From Boesenbergia rotunda (Eukaryota; Streptophyta; Magnoliopsida; Zingiberales; Zingiberaceae), in NCBI GenBank assembly GCA_024364735.1, contig JAGFNQ010008738.1, forward strand, positions 63,672 to 127,671: a DNA stretch of 64,000 bases. Reading direction: 5' to 3'. The notes under the pieces are model-generated. The model was not told the origin of the DNA. It worked only from the letters and a program-made list of their open reading frames with translations, and made no database searches. The translations under genes and the position numbers were made by a program. This document shows, one piece after another, positions 1-11,347 of the stretch. Numbering within the stretch: the stretch's first letter is position 1; each line of letters opens with the position of its first letter.

Positions 1-189
1 AGGGAAAAAGGGATAGATATTAGGCGATCGACGAAAGCCCAGATACTCTGCGAAATTAGAGTAAGTAAAATCTATGTTTGTCTTGGCCACTCGGGTAGTA
101 TACTCATCAATGCCTGTAGTGGGATAAAGATTATTATAAAATTCTGATACTAAGTCAACATTGACATTGCGTTCAAGAAAATGGAAGGA
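1..189 (-). CDS. Partial env-like / plant transposon protein reading frame
   Basis: Sixty-three codons are open on the minus strand from the stop at 190-192 to the window edge. The peptide contains NVDLVSEFYNNL, then YTTRVAKTNIDF, then FAEYLG. This matches the pattern I know from the env-like or 'putative plant transposon protein' domain (LVREFYANL ... V.G..I.F ... I...LG) found downstream of pol in Sireviruses and in other plant elements. Position and strand agree with an ORF 3' of pol in the outer copia element. The true start is not visible; the preceding stop suggests either decay or a start inside this stretch. No membrane segment is visible in this part, so an envelope role cannot be argued from it. 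Confidence 0.55.
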
Positions 190-192
190 TTA

Positions 193-800
193 CAGACCGA
201 AATTAATGCTCCTGATCGGATCTACCGTCCGATCCAGAGTACCCAGACCGATCAGGTTAGATCCTGATCAGTCAGATTGGGCGTGATCGGTCACTCGACC
301 GATCAGGAGACGTCCTGATCGGTCATCGTGACCAATTAGGAAGGTCCCTGATCGGTCTACAGATTGATCAGGGAATCAAACAGAGACTTCTAAGGGCTTT
401 CGATCCGGTTCTGTGATCCTTCTGATCGGTCTGTGGACCGATCAGGAGGATGGCCTGATCGGTCTGTGGACCGATCTGGGAACCGAACAGAGTCAGACAA
501 AATGCTTCTATGGGTTTACTGATCGGTCTGTGGACTGAACAACCCATCTCCTGATCGGTCACCATGACCGATCAAGGAGGTCCTTGATCGGTCTGTGGAT
601 CGATCAGGGAACTGAACAGGATGATCTGACCAAGGTTTTTGATAGCTTTCTGATCAATCTGTTGACCGATCAGACCAACTCCTGATCGGTCACCATGACC
701 GATCAGAGTGATTCTGAACGATCTATGGACCGATCAAATATCAGAAAATATCTGATACTTGTCAAAAACTTTCGTTTCAAACATCCCTTTCAAAATCTGA
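193..800. repeat. Cluster of GATCGGTC / GACCGATC palindromes
   Basis: About twenty copies of CTGATCGGTC and its complement GACCGATCAG are arranged as imperfect inverted repeats with short spacers such as CACCATG or TGTGGA. The same motif cluster occurs in the 5' LTR of the same element (36905-37600). It lies between pol and the env-like frame. It carries no convincing coding frame; the open frames crossing it are by-products of the repeat. Conserved palindromes in Sirevirus non-coding DNA are described in the literature, so a cis-acting role is possible but unproven. Confidence 0.75.
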
Positions 801-1281
801 TACGGTCAGATATAATATCTTTGATCCTGGAGATGTTCTCTTGACTAGAGTTTATCCCCTAACAAGAATCAAGAATCCTTGTGAATTTAACAATTTTTCT
901 GTTGTAAAAACATTGCTCCAACCAAGTGAAGTCAAATTCAATCAGAATATCCAACCAATTGAAATCAAGTTTGTATCAAAAACAAAACTCCAATCAAGTT
1001 TCCATGATTGGAATACCCAAGTATGATCTTGGAACCAAATACATATGTATTATGCATTGGTTTTCCTATACTTGGTCAAATTAATAATTTTTGTCTCTTC
1101 AACCTAATTTCTCAAGGGATGCATGATCAATTTGAGTAATTAGGTTTGATCCTAACATCTCACCTAATTTCTAGCAATCAAAAGCATTTTGTTAACCCTT
1201 ATAGTTTGTGAGAGATGTCCCCAAGTTGTCCAATAATTGTTGCCCAACAATTAGAATTAATCATGAAGGGTTTTGACAATC
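801..1281. other. AT-rich spacer 3' of pol, no gene seen
   Basis: This stretch separates the end of the outer copia pol from the palindrome cluster. I see no conserved protein, no polypurine tract next to a TG/CA end, and no RNA gene. Short open frames here have no recognisable content. Confidence 0.6.
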
Positions 1282-2960
1282 CTATGAAGCACGACACATT
1301 CCCAACTCCCTCCTTAAGAAACTAAATTCATTTTCAGGGAGTGGTTTAGTGAAAATGTCAGCTAGATTTGATTTTGACTCCACATGCGAGAGTGCAATAT
1401 CTTCTCTAGCAACATGATTCCTAATGAAGTGGTGATGCACTTCAATGTGTTTGGTCCTTGAATGATGGACTGGATTCTTTGTAAGGTTTATTGTGCTTAT
1501 GTTGTCACACAACACTTGCACACCCTTGTAGGATAATCAATAGTCCTCTAGTGTGTGTATCATCCACAACAATTGTGATTCACTCTCTCCCATGGTAATA
1601 TATTCTGCCTCGGTCGTGGAGAGAGCAACACAATATTGCTTCCGACTTGACCAACATACCAAAGATGATCCTAAAAATTGGCAACAGCCACTTGTGCTCT
1701 TCTGATCCAACTTGGACCCAGCATAGTCGAAATCGGTATAGCTAATTAAGTCAAACGACTCTGTACGGGGGTACCAAAGACCGATTCCAATTGTGCCCTT
1801 AAGGTATCTCAAAATTCTCTTAATAGTAATCAAGTGAGATTCCTTGGCACAGACTTGGTATCTAGCGCACATACCCATAGCAAAAAGCATATCAGGGTGA
1901 CTAGCTATGAGGTATAGCAAACTACCTATCATACTTCGATATTGTGTTATGTCAACGGGCTTCCCACTCTCATCATTGTCTAACCTTGTGTTTGTCGCCA
2001 TGGGAGTGGTTACCTCTTTAGAGTCACTCATGTTAAATTTTCTGAGCATCTCATGAGTGTATTTCGATTGATGCACATGGATCCCATCTCGAGTTTGTTT
2101 GATCTCAAGTCCAAGGAAGAAGGTCAATTCTCCCACTAGACTCATCTCAAATTCACTCTCCATGTGTCCAATAAACTCATTCAAATAGCCCTTGTTGTTG
2201 GAGCCACAAATTATGTCATCGACATATACTTGGGCTACAAATATATTGTCACCATCTCTTCGTAGAAATAGTGTAGGGTCTATTTGTCCTCTCACGAAGC
2301 CTTTCTCAATTAGAAATGTTAGCAACCACTCATACCAAGCACGAGGTGCTTGTTTAAGCCCATAAAGAGCCTTTTTCAGTTTAAACACGTGGTTTGGAAA
2401 TTCGGAACTTCAAACCCCGGTGGTTGTTCAACATAGACCTCTTCTCTTATGAAACTATATAAGAAGGCCGATTTAACATCCATTTGATAGAGTTTGAAAT
2501 CTCTATGTGCTGTAAATGCAAGCATTAACCGAATGGATTCCAATCATGCCACAGGAGCATATGTCTCATCGTAATCAAGGCCTTCAACTTGCCTATAGCC
2601 CTTGGCTACTAAGCGTGCCTTGTTTCTTACGATTTCTCCCTTATGGTTCAATTTATTTTTGAAGACCCATTTGGCTCTAATAATTGTGGTCTTCTTAGGT
2701 CTAGGAACTAAGTCTCAAACTTGGCTTCTCTCAAATTGACCTAATTTGTCTTGCATAGCGATAATCCAATCGGTATCATGCAATGCTTCATCAACTATCC
2801 TAGGTTCAATTTCAGAAATTAAGGCAACCTCATTAGCCTCATTCCTAAAGAATGATCTAGTTCTAACCCCATGATGGATATCTCCAACAATTTGGTCTTG
2901 GGGATGACTAGAGGCTAACCTAGTTTGCCTTAGTGTTGGAGGTGCTTCCTGGATGGTGTC
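1282..2960 (-). pseudogene. Copia reverse transcriptase and RNase H, broken
   Basis: This is the 3' part of pol of the outer Sirevirus-like element. The first RT block (PKKTTIIRAKWVFKNK) lies near 2640-2700, KKALYGLKQAPRAWYEW near 2330-2380, and the catalytic YVDD at about 2215-2226. The RNase H follows with STTEAEYI and LADIFTKPLPENEF, ending with RRELGMC. In a live element it would copy RNA into cDNA and degrade the template. It is dead: TGA at 1537-1539 inside RNase H, a stop near 2718 where a Trp codon became TGA, a TAG near 2993, and a frameshift near 2400 consistent with one missing T. The stops look like C-to-T/G-to-A decay. Confidence 0.93.
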
Positions 2961-3114
2961 ACAAGATGCAGGCTCAGACTCAGGGTCCGGCTAAGCTACA
3001 TGTTGTTTAGGCTCACCATCATCAGATTCATCTACAACATCTCCAATACTTGGACTCCCATCCAAACCTAATCTCCTAAGTTCGAATTGAACTCCCTCTA
3101 CATCTTCTGATTGA

Positions 3115-4410
3115 TCAATTGCTTTTGGGATCTCCTCTAAAAACGACATCAGAAGATTCTTCAACTAATCTAGACTTCTTGTTATAGACTCGGTAGGCTT
3201 TGATGACAAGTGAATACCCGACCAGTATCCCTTCATCAGCTTTCGCTGTGAACTTTCCAAGATGATCCTTGGTGTTTAGAATGAACACCTTACACCCAAA
3301 CACCCGAAGATGTTTAACTGTAGGTGGTTTTCCAAACCAAAGTCCGTGAAGAGTCTTCCCTAAAAATCTATGAATGAGGACTCGGTTTTGCACATAACAA
3401 GCTGTGTTTACATCTTCAACCCATAAATAGCTCGGTAAAGAGTACTCATTGAGCATGTTTCGTGCAGCTTCTTGTAAGACTCGGTTCTTCCTCTTTACAA
3501 CACTATTTTGCTGTGGTGTTCTAGGAGTAGAGAACTCATGTCTATATCCTCTTTCTTGACAAAATTCTAAAAATCTATGATTTTGAAATTCTCCTCCATG
3601 ATCACTCCTAATTATTTTAATTGTTGTAGATTTTTTATTTTCAATTCTTCTACAAAAAGAAATAAAAACATCTAGAGTTTGATTCTTATGCTTTAGAAAA
3701 TAAGTCCAAGTACTTGTAGTATAGTCATCAATGATCACAAAGCAATACCTACCACCATTCAATGAGATAATCGTACTACAATCAAACAAATCCATGTGTA
3801 GTAAATCTAAGACAGTAGAGGTACTTACAGCGCTTTTACCTTTGTGAGAAGATTTTGTTTGCTTGCCCATTTGACAAGCATCACATAGCTTTTCCTTTTC
3901 ATATTTGATGCTTGGTAAGCCACGAACAAGTCCTTTGTTGGCCAATTTTCTGATATTCTTCATGTTTACATGTGCCAACCTTCGATGCCAAAGTGTAGAC
4001 TCTTCTTCTTTGGATATGAAACACTTAATAGAAGCATTAATAGCATTTTTGAAAGAAACTTGATAAATATTATCTATCCTTGTGCCTACTAGTACCGTGT
4101 CAAGTGTGTCATTTTGTCTAACTAGACATTGACTTGGTTGAAAATCAATTGTGTAACCCGCATCACACAATTGACTGACACATAGGAGATTGAAAGTCAT
4201 CCCCTTGACTAGAAGGACATTTTTAATTCTAAGACATTCGGATATTTGAATGTCTCCTATCCCTACAACCTTATGTCTACCATTGTTAGCAAAAGATACA
4301 TTACCTCTACTTTTGCTTTGTAGGGTAGTGAACAATGATCTATCCCTGGTCATATGTTTGGAGCACCCACTATCAACAAACCAAGTTAATAGATGCTCCC
4401 CCTCAATCAA
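3115..4410 (-). pseudogene. Copia protease end, pre-integrase and integrase, catalytically damaged
   Basis: The frame is open for 431 codons. It begins close to the aspartic protease-like motif WFVDSGCSKHMT. The zinc-binding pre-integrase follows (LWHRRLAHVN ... CDACQMGKQ), then the integrase core with the first acid in LLHMDLFD and the second in IRSDHGGEF. The third catalytic residue of the DDE triad should be Glu in a QQNGVVERKNR-type motif, but here Lys is encoded at 3493-3495 (GAG to AAG), and the nearby Gly has become Ser. The integrase should therefore be inactive even though its frame is open. It shares the frame of RT and gag, as expected for one gag-pol polyprotein. The link back to gag (4411-4557) contains stops. 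Confidence 0.93.
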
Positions 4411-4557
4411 TGCCTACACAATATGAAAGATAGAAGATTTAGGTACCCAAACCTTGGGACCTAATGCACCTACAATGCATGATTTAGGCACTCATGCCTT
4501 GATCACTTTCTTTTGAACCCTAGACACCTTAGGTGATCTAACATGGGCCCTAGACAT

Positions 4558-5520
4558 CTATGAGACAATGGTTGGTTCTTTAGGTCGGTAGCCTATACCG
4601 GCCTTGTTGTAAACCGCTCTTTGAGCGTTTAAGATCATGTCCAAAGTCTTGAAGCTAGTTGAGAATTTCTCAAGAAGACTCTTGAGTATTTCAACCTCAC
4701 TCTTCAAGGCTTTGTTCTCATCCTCTAGAACTTCCACATGCAAGTCATCAAGATCCTCATCCTTAGAGGATTTTAAATGCTCTACTTCTATTTTTAAAGA
4801 TTTAACTTTTTCCTTAGACTTCTTTAACAAATCAGTCAAGCATGCAATAGTCCTATAGCATTTATCTAACTCAGGAGAAATTACCTCTTCATCATCCGAA
4901 GATGATGAAGCTCCGGTTGAGGAGTCCCTTGATTCGTCACTGCTCTCTAAGTCTTCTATGGCCATGAGAGCTACATGACGAGCGCTCTTATCCTCCTTTT
5001 CCTCATCGGATGAACTGGAAGAAGACTCATCCCATGTGGCCTTCAAGGCCTTCTTCTTCTTTTTCGATTTCTCCTCCTTCTTCTTTAGTTTTGGGCATTC
5101 ATTCTGGTAATGCCCCTTCTTGCTACACTCATAACACGTGATGTTAGTTTTATCAATTTTAACTTCACTAGGGTTACCGTTCCCTTTCTAGCGTCGACTC
5201 TTCCTCATCATTCTTCTTAAGAAGTTAGCCATCTCGGATGATGAAGAATCGCTTCCATCCTCCTCAGACTCGGGTGAAGAAGATGAGACCTCCTTCTCCT
5301 TCTTCTTTTCTTTCTTCTTCTTAGCCTTGTCCCCTGCCACAAGAGCAATCCCCTTCTCCTTGGGACCTTTGTTAGCGATTCCGTATAGTTCCATTTCACA
5401 AAACAAATCATCTATTTTAACAATTGACAAGTCCTTGGATATCTTGTATGCATCCACCATGGATGACCACAAGGCATTCCGAGGAAAGGATTTAAGAACA
5501 TACCTTACAAGGTCGCGATT
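4558..5520 (-). pseudogene. Copia gag, C-terminal two thirds, Sirevirus type
   Basis: Read from 5520 downwards: a capsid-like segment (SIVKIDDLFCEMELYG), a Lys/Glu/Ser-rich stretch, one CCHC zinc knuckle (CYECSKKGHYQNEC, about 5094-5136), KALKATWDES, an acidic Ser-rich stretch, a long coiled-coil-like segment (VEHLKS ... ENKALKSEVEIL), and YNKAGIGYRPKE at the end. This series is typical of SIRE/Maximus Gag, which packages the RNA. An in-frame TAG stands at about 5188-5190 just before the knuckle. The N-terminal part lies at 8807-9288, beyond an inserted solo LTR. Confidence 0.9.
5516..5520. other. Target-site duplication of solo LTR, left copy
   Basis: CGATT abuts the TGTAAC end of the inserted LTR, and TGATT follows the GTTACA end at 8807-8811; four of five bases match. 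Removing the insert and one copy rejoins gag in frame across the junction. Confidence 0.8.
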
Positions 5521-5998
5521 TGTAACGCCCTCCTTTTTCCCACACCTTGTGGTGTGGCGAGAAAGGCGTCGTTACGCTAAACATATATGTACATATAGAA
5601 TGTCTTAATGCAGCGGAATAACTTTTTTTTCTACACATGCTTTCAACCATACAACTATTACATGAAAAATCTATACATGCATAAACTTGTCATTCATGAA
5701 CCTAGTGTCATTGGACTTAGCATATTAACGACACGCATGGCATCATAACCTAACCATTCCATAACTTACTCATCATCATCATAAGTAGCAAGTATCTATC
5801 CGTAACATAGCATCATGAGTCTTAAGTCATTCATTAGGCATAACCATTGTGAACGTAGCATAGAATCTAAAGAGGCATTTCAAAGAAAAACCAAGACATG
5901 CAACATGTGTATCAAAAAGGATCCTTTGCAAAGTCACCGCCACACACACACATGCTCTTGCCTCTCCTGCTGCTTCACTTAGTAACCTCTTGCTTGAT

Positions 5999-8076
5999 CT
6001 GCGGTACGAGGAAAATAAGACTATAAGCACACAGGCTTAGTAAGACCCTTTCCTACTCACTAAAATCATACGTTACTTAACATAAACATATCACGTATCT
6101 GACATAACATAATTCTGAACATGAAACATAAGCATAATCTTGACGTAAACCATGAGCGTATAAACAACTAATATAGCATGATTCTTAACATAAACACAAG
6201 CCTAAAACTAACTTAGCATGGTATCATCCTTAACATACATGAGCATAAAACACAGCATGGCATAATTCTTAACATACATGAGCATAGAACATAGCATAGC
6301 ATAATTCTTGACATATGTGAGCATAAATCATAGCATGGCATAATTCTTAACATACGTGAGCATAAATCATAGCATGGCATAATTCTTAACATACATGGGC
6401 ATAAAAGGTAGCATAGCATAAATCTTGACATACATGAGCATAAATCATAGCATGGCATAATTCTTGACATACATGAGCATAAATCATAGCATGGCATAAT
6501 TCATGACATACATGAGCATAAAACATAGCATAGCATAAAATATACTTACCCTGGCGCGATGCATAACATGAATGAATGTATGAGTCAAATGCATTTACTA
6601 CATAAGGATGCTTAGTTTTAAAATCATACTTTTAAATGCTTAACATAAACATAACATCATTGGGGTCCCCGGCTTGTACCACATACATACATCATAAGCG
6701 TGCATCCGTAAGTAAATACGAGGTAGCGAGCCCCGACCTACTAGGGTAGGAACAGCATAGTCGATAGTTCCAAAAATCGGGGCGTTCTTAAGGTGCCCAT
6801 CCCTGTTGCACAGCTTCGGTAGTGCCAAAACCGTGGACAGCATAGTCGGTAGTCCAGAACCGGGGCGTTCTTAAGGTGCCCATCCCTTGGACCCTTACTT
6901 CGGTCCGGTACAAGCCCATTCATAAAAATAAAACACCATGCATGCTTCATCATTCATACTTATTTCATAACATCGTTATGCCTTCATCATTCATACTTAT
7001 CATTCATACATAAGGCATAACCATCATCTTCATTCATACTTATCATTCATAAAATAGAACGTACATGCATAATCATATTTCTAGTCATAAACATTATCTT
7101 GGTTCATAAAGCTTGCATGATCATGGTACAGAAATAAACACGCACTTCATACATGATACATTTCATCTAGCATACATAATCCTAGTATTCGTCAATAAGC
7201 ATGGATGGTAAGCTATATATAACAGGACACCTAATACTAGGGTTCATGGCATTCATCATAATCCATAAATCTATTATAAGCATTTATCAACATACATGCA
7301 TCATTTTTATTTACCATGGCCTACTCCTACACCAATTACACATGTTCATGGTATATGATCTAAATATTCATGAATAAAGCATTACATAAAATCTAATATT
7401 CAAAGTCATGTTATATAACACATAAACTAAGATTTCAGTAGCATAAGAATCTTTACATCATGCTTAACTATGTACTAGTATCATGGTAATTTATAAGCAT
7501 GCATTCTTGAGACCTTAACCCAAACCAAACCCTAGGTTTGGGTCTTGGCTGAAACCCTAAGGGGGCATGGGTCCATAGAAAATGTGCCTAGGTCATGATT
7601 TACATCCCATACCATTACATATCATGCCATGGAAAACCATTTGGACCCTTGATTGGACTTAACCCTAAGTCCTAGGCCTAACCCATGAGTTGGCCGAAAC
7701 CCCAGAAGGGTAACAAGCCCATAGGAAAATTCATGTAAACCACCATTATTACCCATAAGACATCATAAGAAACACACTAATCATGCTTGGAAAGGTTGGA
7801 GTTTACCCTAGCCCCTTTCCCTTGATGTGGCCGAAACCCTAGAGGGTGGTTAGGGTGCTATAAAACTTCCAAAATCATGCTTTTATACTTCACCCATCAT
7901 GGTTAAACATTTGAAAATATAAAGGGAGTCTTTAACATGATTTCTAGCCCAAAGCATGACTTGGCCGAAACCTTCATGAGCCCCAACCATGGATTTTTCA
8001 ACATATCATGCCAATAAGACTTAGATCATAACAAATAACTTTGAAAGCAATCATACCACAGGTGAGGGGGTCTTAC
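5999..8076 (-). other. Intron-like segment in the LTR (donor, branch, acceptor)
   Basis: On the minus strand a GGTAAGA donor sits at 8076/8075, followed by CCCTCACCTGTGGT. A CTTACTAAGC branch-point-like block lies at about 6035-6044 and an ACCGCAG acceptor ends at 5999. The same three signals occur in two other LTR families here (C1 and the 52071 element). Splicing is inferred only. Confidence 0.45.
6205..6540. repeat. Tandem array inside the solo LTR
   Basis: About six imperfect units of 56-58 bases contain GCATAATTCTTGACATACATGAG-like text with CATAGCATGGCATAATTC. The equivalent array, in reverse complement, is at 28965-29165 of the other copy with fewer units. The open frame over it is a repeat artefact. 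Confidence 0.8.
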
Positions 8077-8423
8077 CTTCCTTGATCTTGCTTACAAATT
8101 TTGAATAGAAAATAACAAGAGAACCTCCTTGTCTCTAAACTTCTCCTTAGCCCTTGTATCCTTGTAGAGGGCCTTAGATCTTCAAGATGGAGGCTTATGT
8201 GAACTTTTCCCAAGGGAGAAGGGGGCTTGGGGGTTTTGGCTAGGAGGGGAGGAAGAAGAAGAGGAGAGCAAGTGACTTGTTGGAAGAAGAGAGGAGAAAT
8301 GTAACTCCTTCTCTTATGCTTTTATGCCACATTAAGGAGGGTAAGTGAAGAGTCATGGTGTCTCTTCCCTTGATGACTCTCCATTTTCCCCAAGCCTTAA
8401 CCAAGATCCACTTCATTCTCTAC

Positions 8424-8505
8424 TAGCACTCCCTTGCTAGGTGAATTGGTTAGTGCATGCATGGTTGTAGACTAGGTCCAAGGTTCAATCCTTGGGGCAT
8501 GCACT
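8424..8505 (+). other. tRNA-like module, antisense to the LTR
   Basis: Plus-strand text contains TAGGTGAATTGGTTAGTGCA (A-box-like) and, 25 bases later, CCAAGGTTCAATCCTTGG (B-box-like T arm, six-pair stem). The B box is one base shorter than the usual GGTTCRANTCC, so this is probably a relic. It points away from the LTR's own promoter and lies about 95 bases upstream of a CATAAAAG TATA-like box near 8322. Related modules occur in three other LTR families. Confidence 0.5.
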
Positions 8506-8806
8506 TTATTTTTATTTTCTTTTTATTTCATTTCTCCTTATTTTCGAAAATTCCCTAAAACTCACCTATAATCATGCTAAAATTCCTAATTATAATTCTT
8601 TTATATTTATATTAAATTCTACCTAATTAAAATCCATTTTTGGAGCCCATATAAGGCCCATTAGTACTTAGCTTCTTAATTTATATGGGAAAATTATGGG
8701 AAATTAGACTAAAGCTCGTACTAGTATCTCTAGGTTCCTTCCCCAACTATTTACACATGATCAATATTTTAAATAAAATATTGAGAAGATTTTCCGGGTT
8801 GTTACA

Positions 8807-9288
8807 TGATTCTCGACCTTCTCATCAATGGAATGCAAACCGTTAAGTATTTCTTTGAATCGGCCACGGAGTTCACTTACCGTTTCGAACTCCTTCAAGG
8901 TGAGGTTTTGAAGTTGGTTGAGGGAAAGATCCCTCTTGGCTATCCTTGAATCCCGGGTGCCTTCATGGAGTTCAATAAGTTTGTTCGAAAGATCCTTAGC
9001 ACTAGTGAAGGGACCAACTTTGATAAGTTGCTCCTTGGTCATCCCACACTGCAAGGTGACCACAACTTTTACATCGGCTTCTCCTTTCCAGGTTTGCTCA
9101 GCCGACCATCTCGAGGATTCCAACTCTTTTCGCTCAGCATCTTTTGGAGGGGTGAACCCCTCCTTCACAGAAAACCACATACCTATATCCATCTTAAGGT
9201 AGTATTCCATTCGCGATCTCCAGTATTGAAAATCAGCCCCGTCGAAGAAAGGGGGTCTATTAGTGCTGAAACCTTCCCTCATCGCCAT
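8807..9288 (-). pseudogene. Copia gag, N-terminal part
   Basis: The frame starts at ATG 9288 with MAMREGFSTNRPPFFDG, then FQYWRSRMEYYLK, VTLQCGMTKEQL and LRGRFKEILNGLHSI. This is the N-terminal UBN2-type Gag domain of copia elements. The true homology stops at 8807 where the solo LTR begins; residues after that are read from LTR sequence. The rest of gag continues at 5520. The leader between 9288 and 9323 is cut by element A. Confidence 0.92.
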
Positions 9289-9318
9289 TCTTGTAAGCTC
9301 TTCGGATGTTATGCCATT

Positions 9319-9323
9319 GGCAA
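9319..9323. other. Target-site duplication of element A, left copy
   Basis: GGCAA stands directly before the TGTTGG end of A and again after its CCAACA end at 36049-36053. The pair, 26.7 kb apart, proves that everything between arrived as one element plus later inserts. Confidence 0.92.
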
Positions 9324-9429
9324 TGTTGGTGCAGGAAGCACCATATCGAACCTTATTTTGATATTGGCAAAGGATTCAAAGTTAAGTACTATTTGTTGTC
9401 TAATGTGTTCACTGAGTGTGCAGAAAGAA

Positions 9430-9785
9430 GTCCTAGCGAAGGTCTGCAGGGCACCTAGCGAAGGAATGCTAGGCATCGAAACCCTAAGACATGGCGAAGG
9501 GCTGCTAGGCACCTGGCGAAGGACTGCCAGGAATCAAAGACTTGGCGAAGGGCTGCTAGGCACCTGGCGAAGGACTGTCAAGAATCAAAGACCTGGCGAA
9601 GGGCTGCTAGGCACCAAGCGAAGGGTTGCTAGGAATCAAATACCTGGCGAAGGGCTGCTAGGCACCTGGTGAAGGATTGCTAGGAATCAAAGACCTGGGG
9701 AAGGGTTGCTAGGCACCTGGCGAAGGACTGCTAGGAATCGAAGACCTGGCGAACGACTGCTAGGCACATGACGAAGGGATGCTGG
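9430..9785. repeat. 51-base tandem array in the A 5' LTR
   Basis: Each unit of about 51 bases holds two related halves: GGCGAAGGGCTGCTAGGCAC and GGCGAAGGACTGCTAGGAAT. About six to seven units are present here and more in the 3' LTR (22710-23155). Fifty-one is a multiple of three, so both strands stay open through the array; the resulting frames are not genes. Confidence 0.85.
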
Positions 9786-10189
9786 GTAAAAGTCCAACCG
9801 GAGGAGCCGGTTGGCAAAAGGTAAACTCTCCTGAGAGGAGTAGGTGAGGAAGCGTTCCCCGTCGAGGGAACAGTAGGCATCGGTTCGACCTAGGGCTTGA
9901 TTTGGGGGACCCGAAGTCAAAACTAAGACAGCTACGGCTATAGGAATCAACTAATATTCTTGCCTTGTTGTTTTGGAACTAACATTGAATGCAAGGACCA
10001 AGGGAATGTGTTTCTGCACCTCAGAACGCCCTAAAGGAGAAGGGCAAGAAGATGGGCCAGGCGCCCGGGGCCTCCCGGGTGCCCAAGGTGAAAGACAAAA
10101 CAATAAAGAAGGAATTGCTTTGAAGCAGCATCAAGCAGGGCGCCCCGGAGGCCCCGGGCGCCCAAGGTCAAAGCAATCGAAGCAAAGCA

Positions 10190-10194
10190 ATATG
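10190..10194. other. Target-site duplication of element B, left copy
   Basis: ATATG precedes TGTTGG of B, and the same five bases follow its CCAACA end at 17181-17185. Confidence 0.92.
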
Positions 10195-10301
10195 TGTTGG
10201 TGCAGGAAGCACCAGATCGAACCTTGTTTTGATATTGGCAAAGGATTCAAAGTTGAGGGTTATTTGTTGTCTAACAATGCTGCTTGAGAGTGCAGGAAAC
10301 C

Positions 10302-10535
10302 AAGTCCTAGCGAAGGGATGCTAGGCACCTAACGATGGGCTGTCAGGAACTCAAGACCTGGCGAAGGGCTGCTGGGCAAAAACCAAGTCCTAGCGAAGGG
10401 ATGCTAGGCACCTGACGATGGGCTGTCAGGAACTCAAGACCTGGCGAAGGGCTGCTGGGCAAAAACCAAGTCCTGGCGAAGGGCTGCTGGGCGAAACTCA
10501 AGACCTGGCGAAGGGCTGCTGGGCAAAAGTCCAAC
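10302..10535. repeat. Tandem array in the B 5' LTR
   Basis: Units of about 83 bases are built from CTAGCGAAGGGATGCTAGGC and CTGGCGAAGGGCTGCTGGGC halves, repeated about twice plus partial units. The same array is at 15950-16165 in the 3' LTR. Confidence 0.8.
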
Positions 10536-11110
10536 TGGAGGATCCGGTTGGCACCAGGTAAATTCTCCCGAGAGGAGTAGGTGAGGACGCGTTCCCCTTG
10601 AGGGAACATTAGGTGTCGGTTCGACCTAGGGCTCCATTTTGGAGACCAAAGTCAGAACCAAGACAGCTAAGGCTGTTTTAACTAACTTATTATTTGCTGT
10701 TTTGGACTAACCCTGGATGCAGGACCGAAGGACTGTGTTTCTGCAGCTCAGAGAGCCTCAAAGGAGTGAGGCCGTAGCTGAGTAGGGCGCCCCGGATGTG
10801 TCGGGCGCCCCAGAGTCAACCCAAAGTCAGCAGCGCAATTGGGGGCGCCCCGCGTGTGTCGGGCGCCCCGCATGTCGGGCGCCCCGCGTGTCTCGGGCGC
10901 CCACTGTGCCACGCCACTGAAGGCTGCTGCAGCTCACTCTCGCGAAGCCCTGAAGATGACGCTTTGACCGGTCAACCGGGCGCCCCGCGCGCGTCGAGCG
11001 CCCCGGTCAAAGCTGATCCCGAAGATGAAGAGATCAGCCTTGACCAGAGGGCTCGCCGGATCAAGAGCCACGTGGGGGGGCGCCCCGAGCATGTCGGGCG
11101 CCCCCTGCCC

Positions 11111-11120
11111 TATATAAAGA
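11111..11120 (+). promoter_or_regulatory. TATA box, B 5' LTR
   Basis: TATATAAAGA follows the GC-rich palindrome block and is repeated at 16769-16778 in the 3' LTR. It is the likely Pol II promoter of B. Confidence 0.7.
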
Positions 11121-11256
11121 GGGCCTCGACCCTATTCTTGAACAACCAATTCCTTCGACAATTCTACGCTCTTCTGCTTCCACGACACGCTCCAGAAAGC
11201 TGCCAACTCAAGCCGACGACGTCCCGCTGCTCCAGAACTTCAATCTTCACCGGACG

Positions 11257-11347
11257 TCGGTAACAAGAGTTGTATTTAAGTTTACGAGAATATTTTTATT
11301 ATTATTTGTGTGTAAACTTTTGCGAACTTATAGAATTGCCCGCAGAA
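11257..11347 (+). other. Intron-like AT-rich insert in the B LTR
   Basis: The segment starts with GTAAC after GACGTCG and ends with TTGCCCGCAG. The same two borders enclose a different AT-rich middle in element A (17488-17571 and 23887-23972). The conserved borders and variable interior resemble a small intron. It is not proven. Confidence 0.35.

Larger units (their letters stand above)
5521..8806 (-). mobile_element. Solo LTR of a Ty3/gypsy (Tekay-like) family, 3.3 kb
   Basis: The insert begins TGTAAC and ends GTTACA on the plus strand and has no internal coding region. Read on the minus strand it starts TGTAACAACCCGGAAAAT and matches, over its whole length, the plus-strand LTR at 24055-35946 once that copy's own inserts are removed (3286 versus about 3221 bases). 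TSD-flanked LTRs with no internal part arise by LTR-LTR recombination within one element. It carries a tandem array (6205-6540), a tRNA-like module (8424-8505) and intron-like signals (8076 to 5999). It disrupts the outer copia gag. Confidence 0.88.
9324..10194 (+). mobile_element. Element A 5' LTR, first part
   Basis: It starts TGTTGGTGCAGGAAGCACC and contains the GGCGAAGG tandem array, then GC-rich stretches with GGGCGCCC palindromes. It is interrupted at 10194 by element B; the LTR resumes at 17186 and ends at 17746. The counterpart is the 3' LTR beginning at 22613. Confidence 0.9.

Noticed and set aside
6213..6497. A Cys/Met-rich 94-codon repeat protein
   Set aside because: Product of the 57-base array in a solo LTR; the homologous copy at 28965 has no such frame.
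6205..6540. Possible CRISPR-like or satellite array
   Set aside because: Units are contiguous and imperfect, with no unique spacers; it lies wholly inside an LTR and has few units.
9309..9950. Several open frames on both strands, rich in Pro, Ser, Gly and Arg
   Set aside because: They follow the 51-base tandem array, whose length is a multiple of three; no domain, and mirrored on both strands.
10343..11263. Ala/Gly/Arg/Pro-rich open frames
   Set aside because: Translations of GGGCGCCC palindromes and the GCGAAGGG array in an LTR; they recur at 15988-16841 in the other LTR.
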